A DNA stretch of 64,000 bases. It comes from Plesiocystis pacifica SIR-1. Lineage in GTDB: Bacteria > Myxococcota_A > Polyangia > Nannocystales > Nannocystaceae. The notes beneath the pieces are model-generated. The model was not told the DNA's origin. It ran no database searches and saw nothing but the letters and a program-made list of their open reading frames with translations. Made by a program: the position numbers and the translations under genes. Each line of letters opens with the position of its first letter. Position 1 is the first letter of the stretch. Shown here in pieces: positions 25,055-34,900 of this stretch. Location: positions 1 to 64,000 of the forward strand of contig NZ_ABCS01000018.1 of assembly GCF_000170895.1 (NCBI RefSeq), given 5' to 3'.

Positions 25055-28036
25055 TCACCCCCCTTGCAGGACGACTTTCGCGGAGGCCCAGCGTGTAGGC
25101 TGCCGTCCGCCTCCGCCGGAGTACACGTTCTTCGCTAGCTCGCCCGCGCGCGCCCTTTCAATCATATCCGCGAACCCCTGACGCAGCTCCAACTGCTCGA
25201 CCACTGTCAACTCCATGCGCGTCGCGCCGACTGCCACGAAGCGATCGAAGCCAGGCGTGCCGTTGAGGACGAAGGGCCTACCGAGCTCATCGGGGTGCCA
25301 AAACACGTGCGTGCCAAAACGTGGTACCGCCTCGCTTCCGAGCCACTCGACCTGGCCGTCGCGGGCGACATTGAGCACGCTGACGTGGAGCGGGTAGCAC
25401 GAACGATTGAAGACTTTGACGCAAAAATGGGTCCCCATGTCGGTTCGGTAGCGTCCCTCCCCGTCAATGTCGATCTGGGGGAGATCGGGATCCTGGACGT
25501 CATCAACCTGGATTTCGGCTCGAAGCAGCTGGAGTTCGAGTCCTTCGGAGATCGAGTTGGGAAGACTCGCCACCCCGTCAGCGAGCTGCAAAGGCGCGCG
25601 GTAGCGCTGGTAGTGAGCCAGGACGTGAACCGCGACGTCGGTTTCGAAGCGCGAGAGCTCGTAGTCGCCGTCCGAAGCCAGGCCGAAGAGCTCGTCACAC
25701 AAGACCCACTGGCCAGTCTCGGCGTCCTCTACGACGCGCACGGGCGCATTGACGTCTTCGGACACCATATCCGTAAGGTGCTTCGCCAGCTCCGAGCGAA
25801 GCTCCGCGACCCGCTCTGGGGATCCATGCAGCGACAGACGCAGCACAGGCTCGCCATACCGCACGACGCGACAGCGAGGTCGTTGCGGCCAGGAGAAGTC
25901 AGCGACGGCCGTGGCGATGGCCTGCGTCGGGTTCGCCTCTTCGACGCAGAGGGTTCCGACCCGGGCCGCGTCGTCGGCCCTCGAGTCGACCCGGGGCAGA
26001 CTGTGCGGTTCGGATCCATACACGCCGATCTGGGTTCCACGAGTGATGTTCAAGAGCGTGCCGGCGAAGACCTCGTACCGACCAGCCTGCGGCTGCACAC
26101 GCAACCCTCCGGGCTCGCGGGCCAAACCTAGGCCAAAGATGCGTCGCTCACTGTCGCCGATCAGCCACGGCTGCTGCTTGCCCTCGAGGTTGCCGTCGAT
26201 CTCCGGCCACAGCTCTCGCCAGCTGCACTCGCGGTGGTCCTCGGGGGCGAGCTTGCGCAGAGCGTTGGTCAGTGCTCGGGTCAACTTGCCCATGGATCGA
26301 CCGTCCGAGAGCCTGGTCTCCTCGGCTTCCTGGTCCGCGCGGCATGCGGCGACGATTAGCGGGGCAGAACCGACGTCCAGACCAATTCCACGCTGGGGGT
26401 GGCGCACGTGCTCGGGCAAGTCCTTGGCCGTGATCGGCGGCAGTGGACAGCTACGCACCGTAGCCCCTCGCGCGGCGCCACCTGAGTGGCAGCAGTCGAG
26501 GATGATGGTGAGGTTCCGAGTGCGGCGAGCGATCGCGGCCAGTCGACGGTTGAGTTCGACATCGTAGATTTGCCCATCCCGCTCGCGGTAATCGACGGGC
26601 AAGATGTACTCCTTCGCGTAGCGGTTGCGCTCGCCCTCGACGACCTGCATGCCGCCGTGACCCGAGAAGTGGATGACTACGCGATCTTCCGAGGTCACGC
26701 TCGCGCTGGCGAGGTGCGCGAGCGCGTCGCGGATGTTCCTGGCTGTGGCCGGGGTGGCATCCGGGAGGTCATGGTGCCCGGGGTGGGCTGACGCGAGGAG
26801 GGTGATCTCCTCCTCGTCGACGGCGTAGTGCTTGCGCAAGACCTCGGCAACCTCGAGGGTGTCGTTGACGCATCCGCGCAACGGGCGGGTGGCGTAGGCG
26901 TCGACGCCGATGAGCAACACGTGGTTGCGCCCAGCTCGATCGCTCGTGCGATTGTCGATGGCCTCGACCTCGGCCCTCAGATCCGCGTCGTCACTCGGCG
27001 GGCCGCCGTCCCCCGGAGGCCCAGTGACGCCGCGCACTCCCGAGGGGACGTGGACGCTGGCTCGCGCATCCGCAAGCTTGTTGCCCAGGCGCCCGACCCG
27101 AGCCCTGGCTTCCTTCTTTGTGAAACATCCGTCTTGCTGGATGACCAGCCGGAGTGCCCTAAATCGATCGAAGAGGGTGTTGCCAGATCCCGCGCGCAGA
27201 CTGTCAAGGGCCTGGGCGCGGGTCTTTTGCTGATGCTGAACGTCGGCGATGAGGTTGTCGATGTCGGCCTCCAGCCCGCGCTCGAGGCCAAACCACGGTC
27301 GACGGCCTGGGTAGAACGTCTGCCGCCGAATCCGGAGCAGCACCCAGACGCCGTCCTCAAGCACCTCGCCATCAAAGAGCGGCAGCGTGAACCCGCCCTT
27401 CGCCGCGATCTTCAGTTTGCCCTCGTCAAGCGAGCTACCACGATGAAACAACACGTGAGTGCTATCCGCGCGGAGCTGATCCGGGCGGAGGTTGAGCTCG
27501 AGCCCGTCTAGGCTGAACAGGTTCTTGGTCTTGGCTGAGGATTGGGTCAGCTCGGATAGCGAGGCGACGAGATCGCCCGCTGCAGCCCCCAGCACCCGCT
27601 GCGGCCCGGTTGGCGTCGCGGTCTGAACCATGCCCGCGGCGATCCCCAGGCTCGCGCGAGATGCTCCCTTGAGCATAGTAGCGATCGCTGTGTCGTGCTT
27701 GATCGCAAACAGCGAGACGTTGAGGGTGAGCGTACCGCCACAGTAGTTGCGGTCTGGGAGAACGGGTCGATCGAAGATCGGGGCAGTTCTCCCGTCGCCA
27801 CGCAGCTCGAAGGTCCCGAGGCCGGCCTGATAGCGCTCTCCGCCGACGCTGATGTCGATCATACCCGATGCGATCCAGGACCGCAGCCAGCTGTCGCTCT
27901 CGTTGAGAAACCCGGTCACCGCGTCGACGGCTAGGTAGTGGTGGTTCTCCTGTAAGATCCCCTGGTCCGCGCTGGAGTCGGGAATGCAGTAGATGTGAAA
28001 GTCGCCGTCGCCGGCGGTTGCGGGCTTCTTGGTCAT
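25055..28036 (-). CDS. Caspase-family protease, type alpha, with large N-terminal domain
   Basis: A 993-residue protein. Residues 1-325 form a domain I do not recognise; residues 105-175 are Ala/Gly/Leu-rich and amphipathic, and a short GPPGDGGPP collagen-like linker lies near 339-347. The caspase core starts at about 370 (VLLIGVDAY), with catalytic H460 in HFSGHG and C516 in LDCCHSGG. The C-terminal half matches the caspase at 1605 and the remnant at 18335, ending in a DUF4384-like region (VLNVARDGQVEWL; GFDRFVAVGA). Last gene of the minus-strand operon 37124-25055, 9 nt after the previous stop. The N-terminal extension may recognise a partner or membrane. Confidence 0.87.
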   Translation of the reverse strand: MTKKPATAGDGDFHIYCIPDSSADQGILQENHHYLAVDAVTGFLNESDSWLRSWIASGMIDISVGGERYQAGLGTFELRGDGRTAPIFDRPVLPDRNYCGGTLTLNVSLFAIKHDTAIATMLKGASRASLGIAAGMVQTATPTGPQRVLGAAAGDLVASLSELTQSSAKTKNLFSLDGLELNLRPDQLRADSTHVLFHRGSSLDEGKLKIAAKGGFTLPLFDGEVLEDGVWVLLRIRRQTFYPGRRPWFGLERGLEADIDNLIADVQHQQKTRAQALDSLRAGSGNTLFDRFRALRLVIQQDGCFTKKEARARVGRLGNKLADARASVHVPSGVRGVTGPPGDGGPPSDDADLRAEVEAIDNRTSDRAGRNHVLLIGVDAYATRPLRGCVNDTLEVAEVLRKHYAVDEEEITLLASAHPGHHDLPDATPATARNIRDALAHLASASVTSEDRVVIHFSGHGGMQVVEGERNRYAKEYILPVDYRERDGQIYDVELNRRLAAIARRTRNLTIILDCCHSGGAARGATVRSCPLPPITAKDLPEHVRHPQRGIGLDVGSAPLIVAACRADQEAEETRLSDGRSMGKLTRALTNALRKLAPEDHRECSWRELWPEIDGNLEGKQQPWLIGDSERRIFGLGLAREPGGLRVQPQAGRYEVFAGTLLNITRGTQIGVYGSEPHSLPRVDSRADDAARVGTLCVEEANPTQAIATAVADFSWPQRPRCRVVRYGEPVLRLSLHGSPERVAELRSELAKHLTDMVSEDVNAPVRVVEDAETGQWVLCDELFGLASDGDYELSRFETDVAVHVLAHYQRYRAPLQLADGVASLPNSISEGLELQLLRAEIQVDDVQDPDLPQIDIDGEGRYRTDMGTHFCVKVFNRSCYPLHVSVLNVARDGQVEWLGSEAVPRFGTHVFWHPDELGRPFVLNGTPGFDRFVAVGATRMELTVVEQLELRQGFADMIERARAGELAKNVYSGGGGRQPTRWASAKVVLQGG

Positions 28037-28045
28037 GGTTTGCTC

Positions 28046-30013
28046 TTAGCAATCGGACGAAAGCGGTGCACCCGCCCCTGCGAGGTCGAACTCGAACTTG
28101 TAGATCCGAAACAGGACGTCCGCAGTCGGTCGAGCCCCACCGAGGGCGTTGCGAGCGAACGAGGGGGGCTTGAGCGGGTCCGTCCAGGAAAACCGGTTGA
28201 CGCCGCGCTGCTCCCAGCTGCGCAGGTCGACCTGCTTGTCGGTCAAAATGACCATGATCGTGAACGGCAAGGGCGCGTCGGTTGACAGGATCGAGCGAGA
28301 CGGTCGACGCAGCTCGATGCCGCGTACCCGCTGCTCGCCGCTTCGCTGACCGAGCCTGTAGATCTCGCGCGCGCGAATCTCCACGCCGCCCCCCTGCGCC
28401 CGGGACAACAGCTCGATCCGCGCATTGGGGTGGATGCAAAACACGCTGGCGTGGATGTCGAGCCGCGGCTCGATGATCATCGAGATCGCTTCACCGTCGA
28501 CGAGGGTCGGACGCGCCTCGCTCAGCTCCTGCAGTCCGTCTGCGCGGACGCGGGCGAGCTGTGGCTCGCAGTCTGGATCCAGCCTGCCACCGCAGAGGTT
28601 GGCGAGCGTGTTGGCGCGACCGATGCGGTAGGCGGCTTCGGCGAAGTGTTGGGCGAGGTGGCGGGCCCCCTGTGGCAGCTTCCCGGGCATGAAGGTCCGG
28701 GGGACGTCGAAGCCGAACTCGCCGAGAAACAGCTGCAGCTTGTGGTCCGCGAGTTGGAGGCAGGCAATCGCCGAGCTGGCTGGGTCAGGCTCACGGCTCG
28801 GAGTCAAACCCACGGCCCTTACGCGAGCCTCAAGCAGATCGCGCTCGGCCTCGCTAGTGAAGCCGCGCAGCTCTACGAAGCCGCGAGACTCGCCAAAAGT
28901 AATGGGTCGCGCTCGCGTTCCAGGGGCGATCCGCTCGACATCAAGCTTGGGTTTGATCGTGGCAAAGGAACTGCGGACTGTGTCGACCTCACACGCGGAG
29001 ATGATCTCCTCGTTGCCCCTGTGTCCGAACGAGACAAGCTCGTAGCGATCCCCGGGGCGAAGATCTGCGAGCGCGCCCCCCACGAGGTACACGCGACCGC
29101 TGCTGATGTCGACATCGACCGCGCCGAGTTCTTCACGCTCATGGAGGCTAAACAGGAACCGCCGATAGGGGCCCTCCACCGACACGAGCTGATCGTGGCC
29201 CGAGCGGCGCGGTGTCATACGAATCATTCGACCGACGTCTTGCCAGGTGGTGTGGGTCGGGTCGATCCGCGACAGCACGTCGTGCAGTGCGAGGGTCATG
29301 GCCCCCGCGGCTTCGTGGCCGCAATCCGAGTGGTTGCAGGCCGTCTCGTAAGCCTTGCCGTTGGCTGAGGACGCCAGCAGCTGGACCGCGTGCGGATTGG
29401 CTTCGGCCGCGCGGGTGTCCTCACCGAAACCTCGCTTGCGTAGGGTCTCGAAGTACTTCGAGGCCGCGCGCGCCCAGCGGCCCTTGCTCTCGTGGTAGCG
29501 GGTCGGCCGGTACCGGGACGTGTCCTGCCACTCGATCTTCTCCTCGGCCGGGTCATCCTCGCTCTTGCGAAACACCCGGCCGGCGAAGCAGCAGTCCATG
29601 ATCACCGTGACGTTGGGGCTCTTCTTGGTTAGCCGGGCGAGCTTGAGGGACAACTCCGTGTTGGTGAAGCCGCGAAAGTCTCCCTCGGTGGACTCGGGAA
29701 AGTCGCTGGGGACCAAGAACCGGTAGTACGAGTCCTCCCCGGTGCCGGTGAGCTTGGCCCCGAGCGGCTCGACCTTGGAGCCGTGGCCCGAGTAGTAGAA
29801 GACGACGATGTCTCCGGGCCGGGTATCGGCGACCAGCTGGTCGAGGGCCGAGACGATGTCATTGCGCGTCGCCGGACAGATCGAAGTGATGTTCGAAAAC
29901 TCGTGCTCGCGCAGCGCGGCCGTCATCAGCTCGATGTCGTGCTCAACCCCGCTGAGATCTTCCGCGGGGGCACCCAGTAAAAGTGCGCGCTTGGTGCTCG
30001 GTTTGGCGGTCAT
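28046..30013 (-). CDS. Caspase-family protease (peptidase C14), type beta
   Basis: 655 residues from the ATG at 30013, chosen because it overlaps the upstream stop by 4 nt and starts right at the caspase fold; the frame is open further upstream. Catalytic H77 in YYSGHG and C142 in MDCCFAGR. The beta-rich C-terminus (HASVFCIH strand, AQGGGVEIRA turn, VLFRIYKFEFDL terminal strand) is closely related to the caspase at 3600. A putative metal or disulfide Cys pair (CNHSDCGH) lies in the p10-like region, about residues 258-265. An alpha-beta caspase pair thus occurs in both caspase clusters of the window. Confidence 0.87.
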   Translation of the reverse strand: MTAKPSTKRALLLGAPAEDLSGVEHDIELMTAALREHEFSNITSICPATRNDIVSALDQLVADTRPGDIVVFYYSGHGSKVEPLGAKLTGTGEDSYYRFLVPSDFPESTEGDFRGFTNTELSLKLARLTKKSPNVTVIMDCCFAGRVFRKSEDDPAEEKIEWQDTSRYRPTRYHESKGRWARAASKYFETLRKRGFGEDTRAAEANPHAVQLLASSANGKAYETACNHSDCGHEAAGAMTLALHDVLSRIDPTHTTWQDVGRMIRMTPRRSGHDQLVSVEGPYRRFLFSLHEREELGAVDVDISSGRVYLVGGALADLRPGDRYELVSFGHRGNEEIISACEVDTVRSSFATIKPKLDVERIAPGTRARPITFGESRGFVELRGFTSEAERDLLEARVRAVGLTPSREPDPASSAIACLQLADHKLQLFLGEFGFDVPRTFMPGKLPQGARHLAQHFAEAAYRIGRANTLANLCGGRLDPDCEPQLARVRADGLQELSEARPTLVDGEAISMIIEPRLDIHASVFCIHPNARIELLSRAQGGGVEIRAREIYRLGQRSGEQRVRGIELRRPSRSILSTDAPLPFTIMVILTDKQVDLRSWEQRGVNRFSWTDPLKPPSFARNALGGARPTADVLFRIYKFEFDLAGAGAPLSSDC

Positions 30014-31782
30014 GCGCTCTCCGGGTCTGGGTAGAGTCGGGGGTTTGACTCCGAGCCGGGGTTCTTGATGCGAGTGAACAGCCGCCCGAGCTGGTGCGCG
30101 CAATACAGGTCTCCCCCGGTCCCATAACCCAGCAGGAAGCCCTCGACATAGGCGGTGAGCTCCGCGGGCTGCACATCGGGGCTCTTGAAGCCCACACAAG
30201 AGGTTTCGGCATGGGGCGTCCGGCTGAGCTGCTCGGCCAACTCACTGGTGTTCGACGATACCAGGATGAAGCAGCACGACTCCAAGTTCGCGGCTTTGAT
30301 GCACGCGTTGAGGTACCTGTGGTCAATCAGCGGGACGCCCGACACCTCGTTCGAGCGCGTATCGAACCCAACGCCGTCACAGACACCACTGATGACGATA
30401 ATCTTCGGCCCCGCCGCGGACGAGGCGCGAGCCGTGCGAAGATGGTGATCGAGCTGCTTAGGGGACACGTTCCACTCGAAAGCGAGCTCTAGCGTGGGTC
30501 CGACCAGGCGGGCCACGCGGCGTGCACGAAGGACCTCTTCGGCGTAGTCAAGCTGCGCGGCCCGCTGAGGGGGCTGGAGCAGGAAGTACTGCACGGAGAC
30601 GATCGGCTTGGGTTGTTGTGACCGACCGCGCAGAGGCCGGCCGGTCAAGCACTCATGCGCGTCCGCGCCGCTGATGTACGTGCTCGCTTCCTCGAAGGCG
30701 GCGCGGCTGTCGGCGGTCCGCCCGCGAACATCGTAGAACTTCGTGACGAAGGCCTCGCGCTCAAAGTCGACGCTCTCGCGTCCGAGCACGATGACGTGCT
30801 TGGCCGGGAGTCGACGCTTGTCGACCCTGGCGGTATCCACCCTCGACCACAGCAGCATGCACTCCGCGGAGCCTCCGCTTGCATGAGCGACGAGGCGAAA
30901 CAAATCGTCGAGCACAATCGGTGGCGGGGAGGTCGCAGGGTCGCCGAGCACGAGCTCGTGGCCGGTCTCCGTGGCCATGGCGTGAAGGTGTATGATCTGA
31001 GGCCGGTGCTCGAAGATCGTCGCATATAGCTCCTCGATGCTCGGCTCGATAGCCTCGACCAGGTTTGCGGCCTCGTGCTGTTGCAGCCCTTGTTTGATCG
31101 AGAACAGCTCGCGCCCGAGCTGAGCGACGGCCAGGTTGTCCACACCGCGTACACCGGCGAAGATCCCCAGAACCTCTAGCGCCGCGCGGCGGCCGAGGCT
31201 CGCCAGCAGATCATCGATGGATAGGCGTCGAAGGCTGCTCGACTCCGGGAACGAGCAGGGGCGCACGTCGGCAGTCTCGTCGCCAAGCCCGAGTGCGGCC
31301 TCACCCTCGGCGAAGGCCAGGGCCAGGAGCTGGGGGGGCATGAAGGCCGCGCGGTACCAGGCCTCGAAGAATTTGGTGGCGCAGTCACCATCGAGCTCGC
31401 CGTCGAAGCCAATCGTGACCGTTGCGTACGGTGAGATGGCTTCGGCTTGTGAACGGGAATTGCACGCGCTCAGCAGGACACACGGAACGCGGCGCTCTGC
31501 GAACACCTTGGCGAGCGCCTCGGGTCTGGGAGCCCGGGATCCGTTTGGAACAGCGAACTCGACTCCGGACTCGCTGCCGTGGGTCGCTATGTGCACAATC
31601 AGCAGCCGCTTGTCCGCGAGCAGCGCGAGGAGCTCCTCGGCCTGCACGCCGAACCGAGACTCGACCTCGGGGCGCCGGTCCCCATCCAGTCGCTCGAGGA
31701 CCTTGTTGATGGCTTCGAGTTCCTGCCGCTGATCCGGCGCCTCGACCGGGGCCAAGTAGAGGATCTTGGGCCTAGCTCGCAT
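30010..31782 (-). CDS. CHAT protease with two further degenerate CHAT-like segments
   Basis: A 590-residue protein. The first CHAT domain (about 1-200) has catalytic H68 in IVHIATHGSE and C107 in LLSACNS. A second segment (about 225-400) begins with a similar IIHLHAMATETGHE strand-loop, but the HG motif and Cys are missing. A third (about 400-580) has IIVISGVCDG and LLGYGTG-like strands and also lacks the dyad. It may thus be one active protease plus two structural repeats. The stop overlaps the caspase at 28046 by 4 nt and its start overlaps the 61-residue gene by 11 nt. Its location suggests it belongs to the same complex as the two downstream caspases. Confidence 0.7.
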   Translation of the reverse strand: MRARPKILYLAPVEAPDQRQELEAINKVLERLDGDRRPEVESRFGVQAEELLALLADKRLLIVHIATHGSESGVEFAVPNGSRAPRPEALAKVFAERRVPCVLLSACNSRSQAEAISPYATVTIGFDGELDGDCATKFFEAWYRAAFMPPQLLALAFAEGEAALGLGDETADVRPCSFPESSSLRRLSIDDLLASLGRRAALEVLGIFAGVRGVDNLAVAQLGRELFSIKQGLQQHEAANLVEAIEPSIEELYATIFEHRPQIIHLHAMATETGHELVLGDPATSPPPIVLDDLFRLVAHASGGSAECMLLWSRVDTARVDKRRLPAKHVIVLGRESVDFEREAFVTKFYDVRGRTADSRAAFEEASTYISGADAHECLTGRPLRGRSQQPKPIVSVQYFLLQPPQRAAQLDYAEEVLRARRVARLVGPTLELAFEWNVSPKQLDHHLRTARASSAAGPKIIVISGVCDGVGFDTRSNEVSGVPLIDHRYLNACIKAANLESCCFILVSSNTSELAEQLSRTPHAETSCVGFKSPDVQPAELTAYVEGFLLGYGTGGDLYCAHQLGRLFTRIKNPGSESNPRLYPDPESA

Positions 31783-31957
31783 CGAGGCTCCTCGTGCAGC
31801 AGGCGGCGTGAGGACCGACCGTCATCTTCATGAGCATCACCCATGCCCGGGTGGACGTGATCATGTCTTCGAGCGTCGCATCAAAGTCATCCGCGTCGCC
31901 CATGCAGACGGACTCGACTTGAGGAGTGTTCAGCGTCACGACGAAGTGGAAGGTCAT
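31772..31957 (-). CDS. 61-residue protein of unknown function inside the CHAT operon
   Basis: A 61-residue protein with two Cys near the end (AACC). I chose it as real because its ATG overlaps the upstream stop by 4 nt (ATGA) and its end overlaps the CHAT start by 11 nt. It is rich in Met, Asp and Thr and has no membrane helix. It may be a small regulator or toxin-like component held in stoichiometry with its neighbours. No family is recognised. Confidence 0.55.
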   Translation of the reverse strand: MTFHFVVTLNTPQVESVCMGDADDFDATLEDMITSTRAWVMLMKMTVGPHAACCTRSLDAS

Positions 31958-34900
31958 CCCTCAGAGGAAGAACGTCCGGCCCGCTCAAGGACCGAGTAGC
32001 GGCGATGCCGGTAGTGTCGTGTGGGGTAGCGCCGCGCGAGGTAAGGTCGACGACCGGTGCTCGACCGCTGGAACGCCCACTGAAGCTCGGACAAATGGTC
32101 GTCGCGGATCGCGGCGCGAATCACCGCGCGACGCAAATGAGGAGTCAGGCGACTCTGACCCCGGCCGAATGAGCGGCGAAGCAGGCTGTTACGCTGAAGT
32201 CGCGACAGATGGCTGAAGGCACCCGGCTGGGTTTCGAGCAGGAGCCCGAGGGCTAGATCGCGTATCGTAACGTCATGCAACCACCCGAGCGGGCTCGGGG
32301 TAGCCTGACCGGAGCGACGCAAGGCCCGCTCGGCAGTGGTTGGGTCCTCAGCGAGCAGGGCGACGAGCTCGGCCTCGAGCGATGCAGATGCAAACATGTC
32401 GGGCTGGTACTCAGCGAATTGCGTGGCGAGCTCGTGGCCGAAGCGGGCACCTGCGAGAAGGCCAGCGAGGCGGTGGTTCCACTTGCCGGGGCCGAAGCGG
32501 TCGGGGTCCAGTACGAACCCCTCACTCGCACGCCCCAGCTCGGTCGGCTCTGTGCGTCGAATTAGGCAGTCGAACGCGGCCGCGCGCGCGGGCTGGGGCA
32601 TGAGGTGAAGCCGTCGCCACCACCACCAAAACAAGCGCCAGCTCAGCTCGAGTACACGCAGTGTAGGTAGCTCGCTGCGCCGATCCCGACTGAGGCGAAC
32701 AATGACGGTCTTGGCGAGGCCCAGGAGACGCCACTCGAGCTGGGCGGTGGTCGCGGTCTCCCGCTGTTGGGCAGCTGCGCGCTCAGCCTTTACTGCACGA
32801 GCGAGGAGCTCTGCTGCACCATCTGCCGGAGTTGCTGGCGGTCCGTCGAGCTGGGCCACGACTGACACTGCCGCCCCGAACATGAGTGTTGATGAGAGCT
32901 CGCCCGTCGAGGCGGTGAGCCAAGCCCTCGCCCGCTCGCTTAGCTCGGGTGGTGGACGCCGGCCGCCTTCGAACGGCGACAGACACGAACGTCCCGGGCG
33001 CCAGGCGGTCGGGACGGCGGCTTGGATGGATGTTCGAGGCTGGTCTTCGCCCAGAAGTTGGACAACATCTTCGAGGTTCTTGGGGAAGGTAACGTCACCG
33101 GCGATCCCCCAACCACTCGGTCCGAGGGGGTCGTCATCGATGGACCTGGCGGGGGACTCGGCAAGGATCCGTATGAAGGCCTTGATGTCGGCATGCTCGC
33201 CGACCTCGGCAAGGCGTACAGCGGCGGTCGCCAACCTCGCGTCGAGTGGCGCGACGGCGTGGCCCCAGGCCGTGAGCGCCTCGCTGCGCCGCAGCGACGG
33301 CTCACTGGCTAACAGCGCCGTGGGAACCTCAGCTGACAACGACAGCAGGCCATCTTCGAATAATACACTGGCGACTCCATGGCGAAGTGAGTCGATGTCG
33401 TTGGTGCTCACGCCTTGGAGGACGTCCCACCATGAGTAGTGCTGGCCACTGACTGGACTCGCAAACCGGTGCATGGTCAGCACCTCGCGGGGTTGGTCGC
33501 AGGTGAACGCGAGCAGCACGAGGTGGCACAGCGGCCGTCGGGCGAGTTGGGGCTCGTCGCTACGTCCGACGATGGCCACCGCGAGACGCAAGGACGCGAG
33601 CGCGTCGCGGACGAATATGTGGTCATGGCGCCACCCCGCACAAAAAGCGACGGTGTGCTGAAGCGCCAGGTTCCACGCGCGGGCGCGGGCCAGGTTACCT
33701 TCGATCCAACTCCCAAGCCAAGCCCAAAGCCGCCCCGCCGGCGTATCGCCGCTGAACAACACGCGATCACCGGGACTTGGCTCGCGGCCGACGTAGGGCA
33801 CGCCGTGTTCGTCGACGGCACCGCACAAAGGTGACTGGATGGCGGTGATCTGCAGCCACATGAACAGACGCCAGTTGAGCTGGCACAGCTCTTCGGCAGC
33901 AAGGTCGGCGACGCGCTGGGCTAGCGCGCTCGAAAACGAAGACGCGAAAGCGTCGGGCACCGGCTCGCGCTCGCCAGTGTCTCCACACCACGCGAGCCAG
34001 ATCGCTCCTGCGTAGTTGTGGCAGACGTGGAACTGGGTCGAGGCGAGCGAGTCGAGGTTGGTGCGGGCGGGCCACTCGTATTGTTCGAGGACGCGCTTGG
34101 CACGAGGCGCAGCGAGTCCGAGTTCGGGATGTTGGAGACCGAGGTCGAGGATGTGGTGGGGCTCGAGGGCCGCGCTGAAGCCGAGCCTCACGAGATCGAT
34201 CGCTGTCTCGAAGCTCCGGGTTGGGGGAGCAAGCTCGGCGACGAGTTCGGCGAAGTCCAGGACGCGTTCGCCAAGGCCTTGGTGGGCCTTGAGCGCGCGC
34301 TCGAGTTGGTCGCGGGAGGTCCACGCTAGGGTCTGGGCCAGCCCGACGGGTCCACGAGTGCTCCCGGCGCTGGTCGCATGGTCGGCTGAGAGCATCAATG
34401 CCCGAGGCCTCTCAACGAGGAATTGGCGCCAACTGCGGAGCTCGGTCGCTATCTGGTGAAACATGGTCCAATGACGCGCAGCTGGTGGCGGGAGGTCGAC
34501 ACTGGGGCGCTCAACGATCTCCACGCGGTCGTGGTCGAGAGCCTCGCTCATGACTCGGCGCACCCGCTTTGCCCGTTCGACGGCCTTCGCGCCCAACTCG
34601 TGGATCTCGACTCGCGCGACGATGCCCTGACGGGTTGAGCGCGCTACCTCGACGCGGCGGATGGCGTCACAGCGCAGCACATTCTCGAGCTGCTCGGCCT
34701 GCCATAAGTCTTCGACCACCCCCTCGTCGAGGTAGACGTGGTCGGGGAGCTCGCTGTGTTGCCGCTCGATGTCGATCCCGAGGGGCTCGAGTTCGTCCCG
34801 CAGCAGCCAGCCACGGCCTGCGAGCGTTGCCAACAAAACTTCCAGTGACCACCGAGCATCCTGGTCCGGGCCGTTGTTGCTGACGACCACCGCGTGTGGT

